From the NCBI GenBank assembly GCA_023846275.1, contig JAIUJO010000071.1, positions 1,293,498 through 1,357,497 of the forward strand: a DNA stretch of 64,000 bases. Direction: 5' to 3'. Under the pieces are notes generated by a model that searched no databases, was not told the DNA's origin, and worked only from the letters and a program-made list of their open reading frames with translations. Shown in pieces: positions 12,751-23,950 of this stretch. Position 1 is the first letter of the stretch; each line of letters starts with the position of its first letter. The DNA comes from Vanilla planifolia (taxonomy: Eukaryota; Streptophyta; Magnoliopsida; Asparagales; Orchidaceae). Made by a program: the position numbers and the translations under genes.

Positions 12751-12905
12751 CTATATGCATCTTAGTCCTCACATTCCAAAAATTTTTTAAACACTACCTT
12801 CTTCATCTAAAGAATAAATGGATCAACCCCTCTATATGCATCTTAGTCTTCACATTCCAAAATTTTTGAAGCACTACCTTCTTCATCTAATGAATAAATG
12901 GATCA
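12751..12905. repeat. two-copy tandem duplication, 81-bp unit
   Basis: The unit begins CTATATGCATCTTAGTC at 12751 and again at 12832, an offset of 81 bases. Both copies carry CACATTCCAAAA and CTACCTTCTTCATCTAA and end with AATAAATGGATCAA. A few substitutions and small indels separate them, so the duplication is not very recent. No function is apparent. Confidence 0.9.
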
Positions 12906-14925
12906 ATAATTTAAGGTTTGTTTAGCAAAATAAATTATCCAATATATTACTAATAAATTTATATGTTTAATTTATTATCACTTTTGTTTTCTACATTTTT
13001 CATTTGAATCTTTAACGTCTCTTGTGACATCCTTATATATTTCAATCTCTAAATTATTTTAATTTAAGCTTTGAAGTATGCTCTTTATTAAATACTAAAA
13101 TACCCATCCACTTAATGATATTCCAAATATTACCTTTTTTTGTAATGTACATCTCAAGACAATTGTTAGTATAGAATTCATTTCATGATCAATATTTTTC
13201 AAAGAGAAATTTCTTCTAAAATATCAAAAACAAAAATTTACGAATATAGTTGTACTACGTACACTCACAAACTAGTGAATGTTATGCTTTTGATGTGACA
13301 AATGAGCTCCTCTTAGTATGAATCTGAATAAAATATGCCCTTTTCCCCTTTCCATTCCATATCTATATCTAGATTGTGTTTTAATAAAAATTTCCAGGTA
13401 TGTAATTTATGTGCTAATGAGTCTGGTATGAACTAAAGGTTCAAGTTCAAATAGGGGCAAATTCCTCAAATTCTTTTAAAAAATATAAATGGTGCTAACG
13501 TTCTCTTTGTTTCTTTTGAATATCAAGGCTAAATCATTAGTTTCTAAACTTATTAAGAGAAAAAGATGAAAGCATACTTATAATATTTCTCACTTTATTG
13601 GTCACATCAAAATCGAAGTATTAAGAATCATTGGCTTTGAAGCAATGTAGATAAATGCTATACTTATTTGGCAAATAAGTTGAATGATTTTAGGTTATTT
13701 TAGTAATTCTCTTGGTTTTATTGGAAACATTGGTCCAAAAAATAAGTTGAATTAATTTGTTAGTAGAGTTGAACATTTCATCTCTATTACTGATACTTGT
13801 GCATGGCATATACTGCGTCTTTATATTCCTAAAAATTCCTTCTTTTGTTACTTAGCCAATGCATGCTATCATAAATATACCCATTGGTCCAAAACTTGTT
13901 ATTCAAAAGTATTTTTTAACTCTCCTATTATTTTTTATTATGGCTAATTTTAAGTCAATGTAATGCTTACTTGTCACTAGAAGCTATAATTAATGTTTAG
14001 GAACATATATATTTTTTAAGGCATCAAAGTTTATAGCAAATTAAGTTAAATCATGACAATGGTTTTCCAATTTGGCCACTTTCTCAATTAAGAAAATAGG
14101 AAGGTTTTTTATGAATAAAAATTGTCACACTAAGAGCATGTTTTGTGACTAAATAATAGGACTCATGTTGTCCTTTTCTTTTAAAATTAAGTTCTTGCAC
14201 TATGGTAACCTGATACCTGATATTTTGATCCATACAAGCACTGTAGATAAAACAAAATATATTATAGAATGTATCACTATAAAGTACATTCTCAAAAATA
14301 CTAGTATGCATATGTCAATGTATGCGTCCTCATACACGTGCATATACCGTAGCTAAGATTGATCATAATCATATTATAACACGGAATTATGTTCCCGATT
14401 TGAGTTGAAAGCTTCATTTTTTGGCTGTTATTAGGGATAATAATAAAATTCTAGCAACATATAGAAAAATATATTGGCAATACAAGCAAGAACATGCCAA
14501 TTCTTGCAATTTTAGGGCATAAAGGACTCTAGATAATTACAACTCGACCATCTAATTAATATAAGCACTTTAAAAATTAAAACAACCTCACTAGGTCATA
14601 TTTTTTAATAACATACTATTTATAAGGGCACAACTTAGATTAACAATGGTTTCCCTTTGCCAAGGGTACAGAAAAATATCAAAGGCATAAAATATAATAC
14701 TATGCACAACTTCAACACCTATTTAGTAAAAGAAGATCAAGGCTTAGCTTTCAGAACAATGGGTGATGAAAAGGATGATAGTTCATCGCCCAATACCATA
14801 CACGAAGATCACAAAGCAGTAGATTAATTAGATGTTGAAAAATTATTACATCTGACATGAATATTATGGCAACGAAAGCGGAAGCAATGATCAAATCCAA
14901 CATCTACAAGATACATTCTGCCAAC
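12906..14925. other. AT-rich intergenic DNA, nothing recognised
   Basis: No protein frame, RNA gene or repeat family could be supported. The overlapping opposite-strand open frames near 14084-14356 look like chance frames. Confidence 0.45.
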
Positions 14926-15400
14926 ACCAAATTGTTTTAATGGCTTGGGGCAACAAAAAATGAATTCTTCAATTGCTGTTTTATAAACACTTGTGGACAA
15001 ATGTACTTTAATCACTCAACCAAATTGTTTTAATGGCTTGGGCCAACAAAAATTATGTTGCTTCAATTGTTGTTTTAGAAACCCTTGTGGACAAATGTAC
15101 TTTAATCACTCAACCAAATTGTTTTTATGGCTTGGGCCAACAAAAAAAGCATTGCTTTAGCTGCTATTTTAGAAACCCTTGTGGACAAATGTACTTTTTA
15201 CTCACTCAACCAAATTGTTTTAATGGCTTGGGGCAACAAAAAACGCACTCAGTTGCTGTTTTAGAAACCCTCGTGGATAAATGTACTTTAATGACTCAAC
15301 CAAATTGTTTTAATAGATTGGGGCAACAAAAAATGCATTGCTTTAGTTGTTGTTTTAGAAACCCTTGTGGACAATTGTACTTTAATCACTCAACCATTGT
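14926..15400. repeat. minisatellite, five full ~93-bp units plus a partial sixth
   Basis: Units begin with ACCAAATTGTTTTAATGG-like sequence at 14926, 15019, 15113, 15209 and 15299, with a truncated unit at 15393. Spacings are 93, 94, 96, 90 and 94 bases. Shared inner blocks are GGCTTGGGCCAACAAAAA, TGTTTTAGAAACCC and TTGTGGACAAATGTACTTTA. The 150-codon open frame at 15033-15485 arises only because the units lack stops in that frame. Unit lengths are mostly not multiples of three, so the frame changes between copies and I reject it as a gene. The array begins about 20 bases past the stop codon of the kinesin pseudogene on the opposite strand, so the unit probably arose from its 3' flank. Confidence 0.93.
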
Positions 15401-15419
15401 TCTAACGGGAATCCAGTGG

Positions 15420-17025
15420 TCACATCTGGGTTTGACGGCGAGGAACCATCTCACAGGCATTGATAAGAGCAGTAAATCAGAGTGAACATGTCGATTCACT
15501 GGCTGATGAAACCTCTGGAGAGATGTTAACAAACATCAAAGTTTTTGAATCACCTGCAAGATAAGGCTTTAAACACCAAGAGATTGTAGAGTATGATGAG
15601 AATGAAGATGGTAAAAGTTGAAAATTGATTTTTTTTAGTAAACAAACTGATTTTTTCAGAACGTTTTTAAAACTTATGTAATGAATTTGTACACACTGCA
15701 ATATAATAAACATCCCAGAAATCCATTTTCCATGTACCTATCAAAGGTATGTCAATTTTGGGATTCTGTAAGGAACATGATCCTTCTTCTTGGCAATTGC
15801 AAATATAACATCTCTCAGTGAAGACTAGCTTTTGTTAATTTCTTGTTTCAAGGATAGAACTAATTCCTACATATGCATCTAAAACAAGAATTTTTAGCAT
15901 AAATGAGAAGCAATTCTTGCCTGGTTTTCCTTTAGATGATCTCCAATCAAGCCACGTTTAGCAAGATGCTCGCTTCCAGCAAGATCTATCATGTTCAAAA
16001 CACCTTGAACCTGTTGTTCTGTGGTCTACAATGAAAGAATCAGGTCAACAAATATCTTAGGTAACAAGCTCAATGGCTCAAACGAATAAGGAATAGCCAC
16101 CACAACATTCACCCTAGATATTCTTAAGGAGAAAACAAAATGGCTTCTTGATGATTGTTCATTTATCTGAGTCATGCCAACAGACCTGATGAACAAAGTA
16201 AAACTTGAATCAATAGTTCCAATCTCTTGTAATGATAGTCTTGTGGCTAGTCAGGTTGGGAAAGAGAAGAATGATCCAGAAGTGAAAAATGCTCATACAG
16301 AATCGTATGTTTAAAAACATGCAAGCAAAACACAGCTTGGTACCCTCGAATATGGAACATGAAATGAAAGCATACACATGTCGTGTTCAGTTAGCCACCA
16401 GAAACAAGAAGACAGAAGATGAATGCATGCATGCAAGCAAAACAAAGCTTGGTACCCACGAATATGGAACATTTGGGAAACTGAAGACACATGATGTATT
16501 CTATTGGCCACCAGAAGCAAGTGAATAAAAGATGAAAGCATGCTCCAATTTACTATGTCTATGCTGATTTCAATTACCTGCTCCTTGCAGCTTGATCAAG
16601 CAGAAAGGAAATTTCCTTTATGCTACACACATTGACAACAGTAAGGTCTGGCACATGTGTATTACCAGCTGAATCGTGCTTGATGGTATATTTCTTGTTA
16701 AGAAGAGTTAGACAACTACTTGTGCTACGATTGGGTGATAACAAATCATGAATTGTTTCATTATAGATCTTTATCGTTGATGCCTGTAAAAGATGAAAAG
16801 CATGGTTTGAAAGTATGAAAGATTGAGCACAATTTACGTTTTCATGTAAATTGACATTCACACCTGTATTTTGTAAGTCCAACCTCGGCATTGTAGTGAT
16901 TGGCTATTCTCAAAGATCTGCTCCAAGGAACGTGGTATTAATCTTTTCTGGTCAGGTGCTTCGGGCTTGCCCATCATGGTATATGTTTTACCAGAACCAC
17001 TTTGTCCATAAGCAAAGATACAAAC
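15420..17025 (-). pseudogene. kinesin-14 (C-terminal motor, ATK/KatA-like) pseudogene
   Basis: Kinesin-14s are minus-end-directed spindle motors. Six exons of the motor domain remain, in order on the minus strand. 17025-16864 holds [18 protein letters not shown], with an intact P-loop GQSGSGKT. 16783-16578 holds IKIYNETIHDLLS and TIKHDSAGNTHVPDLTVV. 16185-16107 holds [18 protein letters not shown], with switch I NEQSSRSH. 16025-15921 holds [19 protein letters not shown], with switch II DLAGSE. 15842-15738 holds SSLRDVIFAIAKKKDHVPY. 15566-15420 holds [28 protein letters not shown] and a stop. Ending about 15 residues after NACE marks a C-terminal-motor kinesin. Most junctions have GT/AG. Exon 4 is followed by GC, and the exon 5 acceptor looks damaged. 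In-frame stops lie at 15827-15825, 15743-15738 (two adjacent) and 15479-15477. No N-terminal coiled coil or first motor strands were recognised upstream. The catalytic motifs are intact, so decay is moderate. Confidence 0.9.
16321..16544. repeat. two-copy tandem duplication, 112-bp unit, in a kinesin pseudogene intron
   Basis: The unit begins GCAAGCAAAACACAGCTTGG at 16321 and recurs at 16433 with a few differences. Both copies include TACCC(A/T)CGAATATGGAACAT and GCCACCAGAA. It lies in the intron between the second and third retained exons and explains the longer open frames on both strands there, which are not genes. Confidence 0.9.
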
Positions 17026-17698
17026 CTTTTTAAAGAAGAGATAGTTAAACAAGGAGTTAAGAATAATGAATGAGAGCTGAAGCTTGTTATATGCATTTTC
17101 TCCAAGATAGAGAATTTATGTTGAAGACCAAACTGGGCATTCAACTAGCTCAAGAACAGGTTGGATCATCCAATTCAATCGTGCTGACCTAACGATGTGA
17201 GCATGGTCATTTAATGTTTTTATTTCCAGATTCATGTCTGCTATAGGAATAAGATATGAAAAATTTTTTTAAAAAAAAATGAATGAAGAAAATGAAACAC
17301 ATCAAAAACAAAATAACTGAAAAGTTTATCCCAACTATAGGTTAAACTTCTAGATTCATTTACTCTAAATTAAAATGTTTGTTAGATAAAATCAAAAAAC
17401 TACTAAATCACGACTCCTTGGCTTAGCAACTTTGGTTAATCCATTTTTTGCCATTTCCGCATTTTAACAGTGTAAAATAAACCAATATACTGGACATGCT
17501 CAACAAGCTATTTGTACCAATCATACTTCTGTTCCTTTCAAGCGATGGCCAACCCACCCCAACACGCTTCAAAAAAACAATAAATACAAACAACAAAAGT
17601 ATAATTAAGATCAAAAATCAAGAAACATGCAAAAAAACCCATTCAACCGAATAACAGTTTTTATTTTGATCTATAACATGAAATAAGTTGGCAATAAA
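17026..17698. other. upstream flank of kinesin remnant, no exon recognised
   Basis: The preceding kinesin motor exon (with the usual VFEEISQLVQSALDGY-like segment) was looked for on the minus strand and not found with confidence. The sequence is AT-rich, and the short minus-strand frame at 17423-17614 has no motif. Confidence 0.4.
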
Positions 17699-18082
17699 AA
17701 TTGATCATTATATGAATTTTTTAATCTTGCTAGAGCATTGGATGATATCTAATTCATTTTATTAAAAGTTATAGTACCTTCTTTAAAATTAAAAAATTTA
17801 TATGGTTTTAGAAATACAAAATACCTTCTCATAAAGCTTCATTTGATTTAAGCACTTATACTCAAACAATTTTAAAAATCATTGTCTTGATCAATTACAT
17901 GAATGTTATGATCTTGCTAAAGCATCGAATGATATCTAATGCATTTTTATCAAAAGTTATAGTAGCTTCTTTAAAATTAAAAAATTTTAATTGTTTTAGA
18001 AATACAAAATACCTATTTATAAAGCTTCATTTGATTTAAATAGTTATACTCAAACAACTTTTAAAATCACTGTCTTGACCAT
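17699..18082. repeat. two-copy tandem duplication, ~187-bp unit
   Basis: CTTGCTAGAGCAT at 17726 is matched by CTTGCTAAAGCAT at 17913, an offset of 187 bases. The copies also share AAAAGTTATAGTA, CTTCTTTAAAATTAAAAAAT, AAGCTTCATTTGATTTAA and TTATACTCAAACAA. Divergence is roughly one base in ten by eye, so this is an old duplication. Confidence 0.9.
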
Positions 18083-18719
18083 CTATATAACCATCCTTAA
18101 TGTAAAGTATTGAGGCTAACAATAGATTTTAAGAAACAATAGAGAATTTGAGTTGAATTACTATGTGTAGTGGAGTACTACAAAAAGGAAGCTCTTCCAA
18201 GTTCATGATTTGAACTTGAAATAATAAAGAGATAAACAAAGAAAAAATGACAATAAGAGAGAAAATCAAATATAGCAAATTAAATATTCTCGTTTCTCTC
18301 TCTCTCACCTCCCTCCTCTCAACTCCATATGCTAAATGCCAAGAATATATTTATGGACAATTAAGTCATTAGAAAACCCATTAACATGACAAGGTAGTAT
18401 TGAATTCCATGACACTAAAAATAGTGTCTTATTTTGATAATAACAAACACTTTAAATATTTATTTTGTAATCTAATTTATCTATTTAGTATATTCTATAA
18501 ATTATGATAAGAGAGGTCGACTCATAGATCACTTATTGTGGAGTAGATAAGAATACTCTAAAGTGAAGACATAAAATGTTTTTCTACTATGATAATCATG
18601 TGTCCAAGAAGTACGTCAAAGAACTTTAGAACTTCATAGAAAATGTATATGGACTAAAATCTAATTTGCTATGTTATTTCAAGAGCTTGCATTACATTAC
18701 ACAAACATTCTAAAGTTCA
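18083..18719. other. AT-rich DNA with a short (TC)n run
   Basis: No gene seen. A TCTCTCTC-rich tract lies near 18293-18312. The sequence leads into the Ty3-gypsy remnant that follows, but no LTR end could be assigned. Confidence 0.4.
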
Positions 18720-19670
18720 TTTAGTTGTGCTCTTTTAACCAAGGATTTTACTTCAATCTATTTTGTGAAGCAATCAACTATCACAACAAAATACCAATAT
18801 TTGCCCAAGGAAAATTTGTTCACAAACTAGGAAATGCCATAATACATTAATGGCTTTCATTGATCCTATTACTCATTAAGGCAAATTCTATTAAAATGAC
18901 AATTTTTACAATGTGAACATATTGTGCAACATTCTTTTGCATTGTTGGCCAGAACAATTCTTGTTAAAAAAACTCATGGCTGGGTTATAACCAAAAGAAC
19001 TGCTTCAATAATCCACAAAATAAATGGATTTAATAATATCAAATACCTTGAGAGGTTGGATAACATTATTCCAAATTTTTAAGAACATGAAAGACATAAC
19101 AGACGAGCTTCTTAATTCCATCGCATTCTCATATTTTTTTATAAGCTACAATCTGATTTTGCCTCTCAATGGCTTGAAAATGTTTAAACCTCGACTTCAT
19201 AGCAAGATATGATTCTACACAACGTAGCAATATGACCATCTAACTTATATAGGTCTCAAAATTTCTTTGGTGAATGCATTTTCAAAAAGTCTCAAAAGCC
19301 ATCAGGGTTAGCTTCACTTCCTTTCTTTAAACATGCTTGATATAATGCCAAAATTGCACTCGAGTGGATTGACATACAACCCAAATTTTCATAATTCTTG
19401 AAAGTTCTTCTTAGGATCCTCAACATAGGCGAAGAATGATTGCTTTTGACTAAAAACTTCTCAACATATGCATCAAGATTCATTCCTCATTGATGGCTAA
19501 AAACTAGATTAGCCATGTATTGATATGTTGACATCTCAGTTTTTGAAACATATGACATGGCCTTTTAGCAACATATTTAAAATTGATGATAGATGAAGTT
19601 TTTCATTGTCTAACTCGAAAATCTTGATCTATTATCATCCAAAGAAGGCATTTAAAAAAATTTAAATGAT
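18720..19670 (-). mobile_element. Ty3-gypsy retrotransposon pol remnant (RT and integrase pieces)
   Basis: Minus-strand translation shows degenerate pol in the expected order. Reverse transcriptase: a piece resembling DAFFGYNQIKM...DDEEK near 19660-19590 (with frame changes), MSYVSKTEMSTYQYMANLVF matching the MPFGLKNAGATYQRL region at about 19565-19500, then DAYVEKFLVKS in place of YVDDMLVKS and LRRTFKNYENLG near 19480-19380. Integrase zinc-binding region: FWPTMQKNVAQYVH at about 18960-18915. Integrase core: YFVVIVDCFTK*IEVKSLVK near 18815-18730, with TAG replacing Trp at 18760-18758. RNase H is missing between RT and integrase, so the copy has an internal deletion. The catalytic YVDD is lost. 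It is dead and old. Confidence 0.8.
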
Positions 19671-22600
19671 TAAAAGTTGTAATCAAGCTCATTGAATCAT
19701 CAAATCTTGACAAAAGAAAAAAATTTGGTCAAGCCAAATAAGATAAAACAAAGAGTCAACACAAATATATCATTTGTCATTACTTTTCTTGACAAGCAAA
19801 AGCTTTTCCAACCACTTGAGGTATTGCACAACAACAATGAATCAAACCTTAGGAATATAAGCTAGTTCTCTTTAGTTAGGGCTTGTTTTTCTTAGCTAAG
19901 TGTGTCTTCTTCTATCATATTCTTAAGCATTCAAAGTTAACAATAAGATGTTGGTAAAACATAACTCATGTAACACCAACCATATCAAAAAATGACAATG
20001 CAAAAATATCATTGTGCTCAGCTAGAAGTGAGAGAATGGTCTCTCTTTGCTATTAGTTCAAACCCTTTGCTCTCCTTTGAAGTTAACAAATATACGTATG
20101 CTTTGGAAGGAACTAAAAGATCAAGAAGAAAAGAAAAAAATATCTATGAATAAGAACCAAGACGTTCAATAAATTCACGAAATGCCACGACTTCCCATCA
20201 TTGTACTCAGGTAGCAACTCTTCAATTGAAGTAGTTCCCCTTAAACATGCGAAACCTAATGGCATAAGACTTTATTTGAACACATGGGATCAAAAAGTGT
20301 GAGGAGTACCTGATGGTTGATGACAAATATTGAAATTACTTAACAAAGAGTAATTTTTTGTAGGATTTTAGTTTGAAGGGTATAAAAATAAATAATCCCA
20401 CATTGACTATAAAGAAAATGATTTGGAGATTTATGTGATAATTTTGCCTTAAAATGTCTAAAATGTTTTTGAGAATAAAACCCTCTTTGCACTGAATCGG
20501 ATAATCAAATGAAATAATATCTCGACATAATAAAACTAGGTTGCAAAATTTATACAAAGAAGGTGTTGAAGCCATAATGTGAAATTTATTTATTGTAGGT
20601 AAATCAAAAATTACAAATAATGATATTGTCCTGTTCATAAAATTTTCCATCTACATGACTACTTATATTTCATTCCAATATGCGAAAAAAGAAACCTAAC
20701 TTTAAGCTTAGTTTATTCTCCCAAGAAGTTGATTGGAGAACACACATAGGGTAGAACACGACTTAAACAAATGCCCATCTTATTGAAGGCATTCCTAAAT
20801 AAAGAATCAACAACTACGATATCCACAACACCAAACACACATCAATGTTTGCCAAAAGACATGTGAACATGATGGTGGTTTTAAGAAATTCTAAATAACA
20901 AAGATGCTTTGGCTCAAAAGAGATTGGAAGCAAATTAAATATTCTCATTATTACATTTGACAAAGTGTTTGCCTTAAAAGATTTTAGAATTAATTTATAT
21001 GGGCATGCTTGATTCCCTCCAATGATCACCAAAATAATACTAACATGTACTTAGACTTGTCTCCACAGCCCTAAATAGAGATGAAAAGTCTCGATAGGTC
21101 TTAAATAGCTTTCCTTCAAGGTGATGCAACACTAAATGTGGAGTTTGAACCTCCTTTAATCCATAGAAACTACATAAAGCATAAACCAATCACAAAGCTA
21201 CTCATATCAAACCTTGCTTTACAACCTTTGTAGATGATGACACATAACTTCATTCATTTCATATGATAGCTCTTCATGATTTATGAGTGCTTTATCATAG
21301 TTTATTATAGTACATCATAGTTCAATTAAAATTTTCTTGGTTCCTTCACTTAACACCACATTGGACAACTTTCCATATATTAAGACAACAGGAGGCATGG
21401 TTGGGAGCTTTTCATGGATTTTCAATCTCTTTGATAATTTCTTTGGCTAGTTAAGCTCCCTTTTGGATGAATTCCTTTAAACGAATTATATAAAAAGTGC
21501 CAAGGTTTAGAATAGCATTATCTTTTTTTATTTCATTGTGATCTCTCATTATTTCTTCATGCTTTCTTTCCTAAAAAAAGTTTTTTAAAATTAAGAAGAG
21601 TTTAATTAAGATTTTTATTACCATGAACATTTCTTTCCATTTTTATTCTTTTTCAAGAACTCTTGTATTAAAAAAATATAAGATAAATGAAACTTTTAGA
21701 TAATTGTTTTTGGTGATAACTCTTGCATAGCTTGAGGGCTTATGTTTGACTAGACTTGAATATCAATCCAACATCTTGAAACCCTTAATGACCTCCTTCT
21801 TCCTCTCTTTTTTTTCTTTTTTATTCCTTTTTAGTATAAGCAAACTCAATAAACCTAAAAACCATCTTAAACCTCAAAACCCTCTCCCTTTCATCCATGC
21901 TTAAACTTTTGCCAAATACCTCACTCCAAAACCTCCTAAATTATCACATGCTTACCCTTTCTCAAGTTTGCCTCACCTAAAATTAAATCACAACCTCTTC
22001 TCTTATTTCCTCCCTTTCACTCTCAAAACCCTCACTTTCATCATCCTCTCTCTACAAACCCTTGCTCAAGCCTTGCTTCTTCTTAAATAAAGCCAATTAA
22101 CCATCCAACAAGGACCTAAGAGAGCTACTTTATGTCTCTCTTTCTCCCTTCTTACCCTAATATTATTGTAGCTAACTTTCTTAAACAATTTTTGTAATCA
22201 AAGACTTCATGGATGGTAACCAAAGGTAATGTGGCAATAAGAATTTACTTGAGAGATACATTCAATGGAGTATTCTCAAACTCTTGAAGAGGTAACTAAT
22301 GGTCTAAGATGGATGATAATAATGTTATCAATTACTCCCTTAATGAAAATATTTAGATTTCTTCATTGTTGAGGTGTGCTCATTGGGAATTTCTTTAAGC
22401 CTTCTCTTGCTTCCAAATGTGTTGGAAATAGATAAGTCTTCTTCATTAACTAAGAGAAATAAAAGGTTTTTAGCAAGATATGAGATGGTAAACAAAGCAT
22501 TGGCTTCTTAAATTCATTGGCCCAAAGAAAAAATACTAAGGATGCTTGAGTCACCTGGGTTTCTTCTAGCACCACCTCACTTAGGCTTTCTTGGAAACAT

Positions 22601-23950
22601 TGGAGGTAAAATTTGGGGCTTCCTTTTTAATTTTGACTAATATCTGGCAAACATTCAACCAAAAGTTTTTGGCTTGGCATAACTAGCAAAGGAAGAAGCA
22701 AAGATCCTCTTCAAAAACATGAAATTTGAAATAATGAGATACCTTGTAAAGCCACTTCGATGTTGCATCCATGAAGCAAGATGGAGAAAATTGTTCACTT
22801 AATTGCACCAGAAAGCAAGAAAAAAAGACGTAAGTGTCTCGAATTCACATAGAAAAATTTATAGGTATGATTTGTCATAACAGAAAGTATGAATTTGAAA
22901 TTTAGAAGGGAAAATTTAAAAAATCACCATTAAAGGAGGGGCAATTACATAGCCAATGTAAGAAGAATAGCTAAGATGCATCATACACCATGCCACACTC
23001 TTTGCTAAATGAATACATCCAAGGACCACTAAGGTAAAAAGCAAATTAAGAAGTGGCACAAACAAAAGGTATCTCACTTGCAGAAATTAATTAACTAGCA
23101 GAGAAATAAAGGGAGATGAATTAGTTGAAAAAGGATAGTTCATCATAAGAAAATGATCAAGCTCATTTAAGACAATTGAAACTTGAGTTAGAATCGTAGA
23201 CTTTAGTGCAACAAGAATTTCAAATGGATAGAAAAGACCTTCACAAAAATATTTCCAAATGTTACTAAACGACGTGAAAGAATGGCTCAAATGTAGGATC
23301 ATTCTTAAGAGGTGGAGGGATAGAATTAGTGATCACTTACATCGTTGAAACATTAAAAACAAGATCATCAATAAGCACAACTTTTTGATCTGTAGTTCTC
23401 ATCTTCTATCTACTCACTAATTCCAACATGCAATGTTAGAAAGTACAAATTATTTACTTCCCTTTAGCTAAAAAACCATAAAGAAGTAATTTATAGTTAT
23501 TACAAAAAGAAAGCTCCTTCAAGTTCAAATGTAAGACTTAGGTCAGAACAAAGAGGGATAAGCAAAGAGAAATTCCCTAAAAGAGAAAAAATTATGTTTA
23601 GCAAAATTGCCCACAGCACCCAAATGGTACATAAACTAAACCATAATGGAGTGGCAAGTTAATTATAACCAAAGAACAAGACCCTTTGCACATGATAAAT
23701 TTTCAAATTTCATTAATATTTTGTCCTTTTCTGAACTATGCATTATCCTATTCAACTTGAGAATGATAATACCAATCATGCTTTATGAATAATAATCAAT
23801 TTGGACATCGAGAGTGATCCGTGTGGCCCAACACCTTGAGAGCTATTTCTCTAACACTTGATTTCTAGAAATCTTACACCTTTTAACCTTGTTCTCATGA
23901 AAGGATTTCTCATGGAAGGCTAGTCTAATTTTAAAAAGACATGCCTCATG
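19671..23950. other. repeat-derived AT-rich DNA without assignable genes
   Basis: No intact frames. 21840-22140 is C/T-rich on the plus strand (many CCTCA, CTTTCATC and CTCTC strings), like an LTR-element untranslated region. Flanking position suggests gypsy-derived sequence around the 18.7-19.7 kb pol piece, but I could not find matching LTRs or a primer-binding site. Open frames at 20336-20650, 20814-21032 and 23087-23302 show no motifs. Confidence 0.35.

Noticed and set aside
14926-15400. Regularly spaced repeat units that could suggest a CRISPR array
   Set aside because: The whole 93-bp unit is repeated with no unique spacers, and the context is a plant genome. It is a minisatellite.
15033-15485. 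150-codon plus-strand open frame, the longest in the window
   Set aside because: It lies across the 93-bp minisatellite and the last kinesin exon on the opposite strand. Units shift frame because their lengths are mostly not multiples of three, so it is a by-product of repetition.
16311-16541. Overlapping open frames on both strands near 16.3-16.5 kb
   Set aside because: Both are produced by the 112-bp tandem duplication within a kinesin intron and show no family motif.
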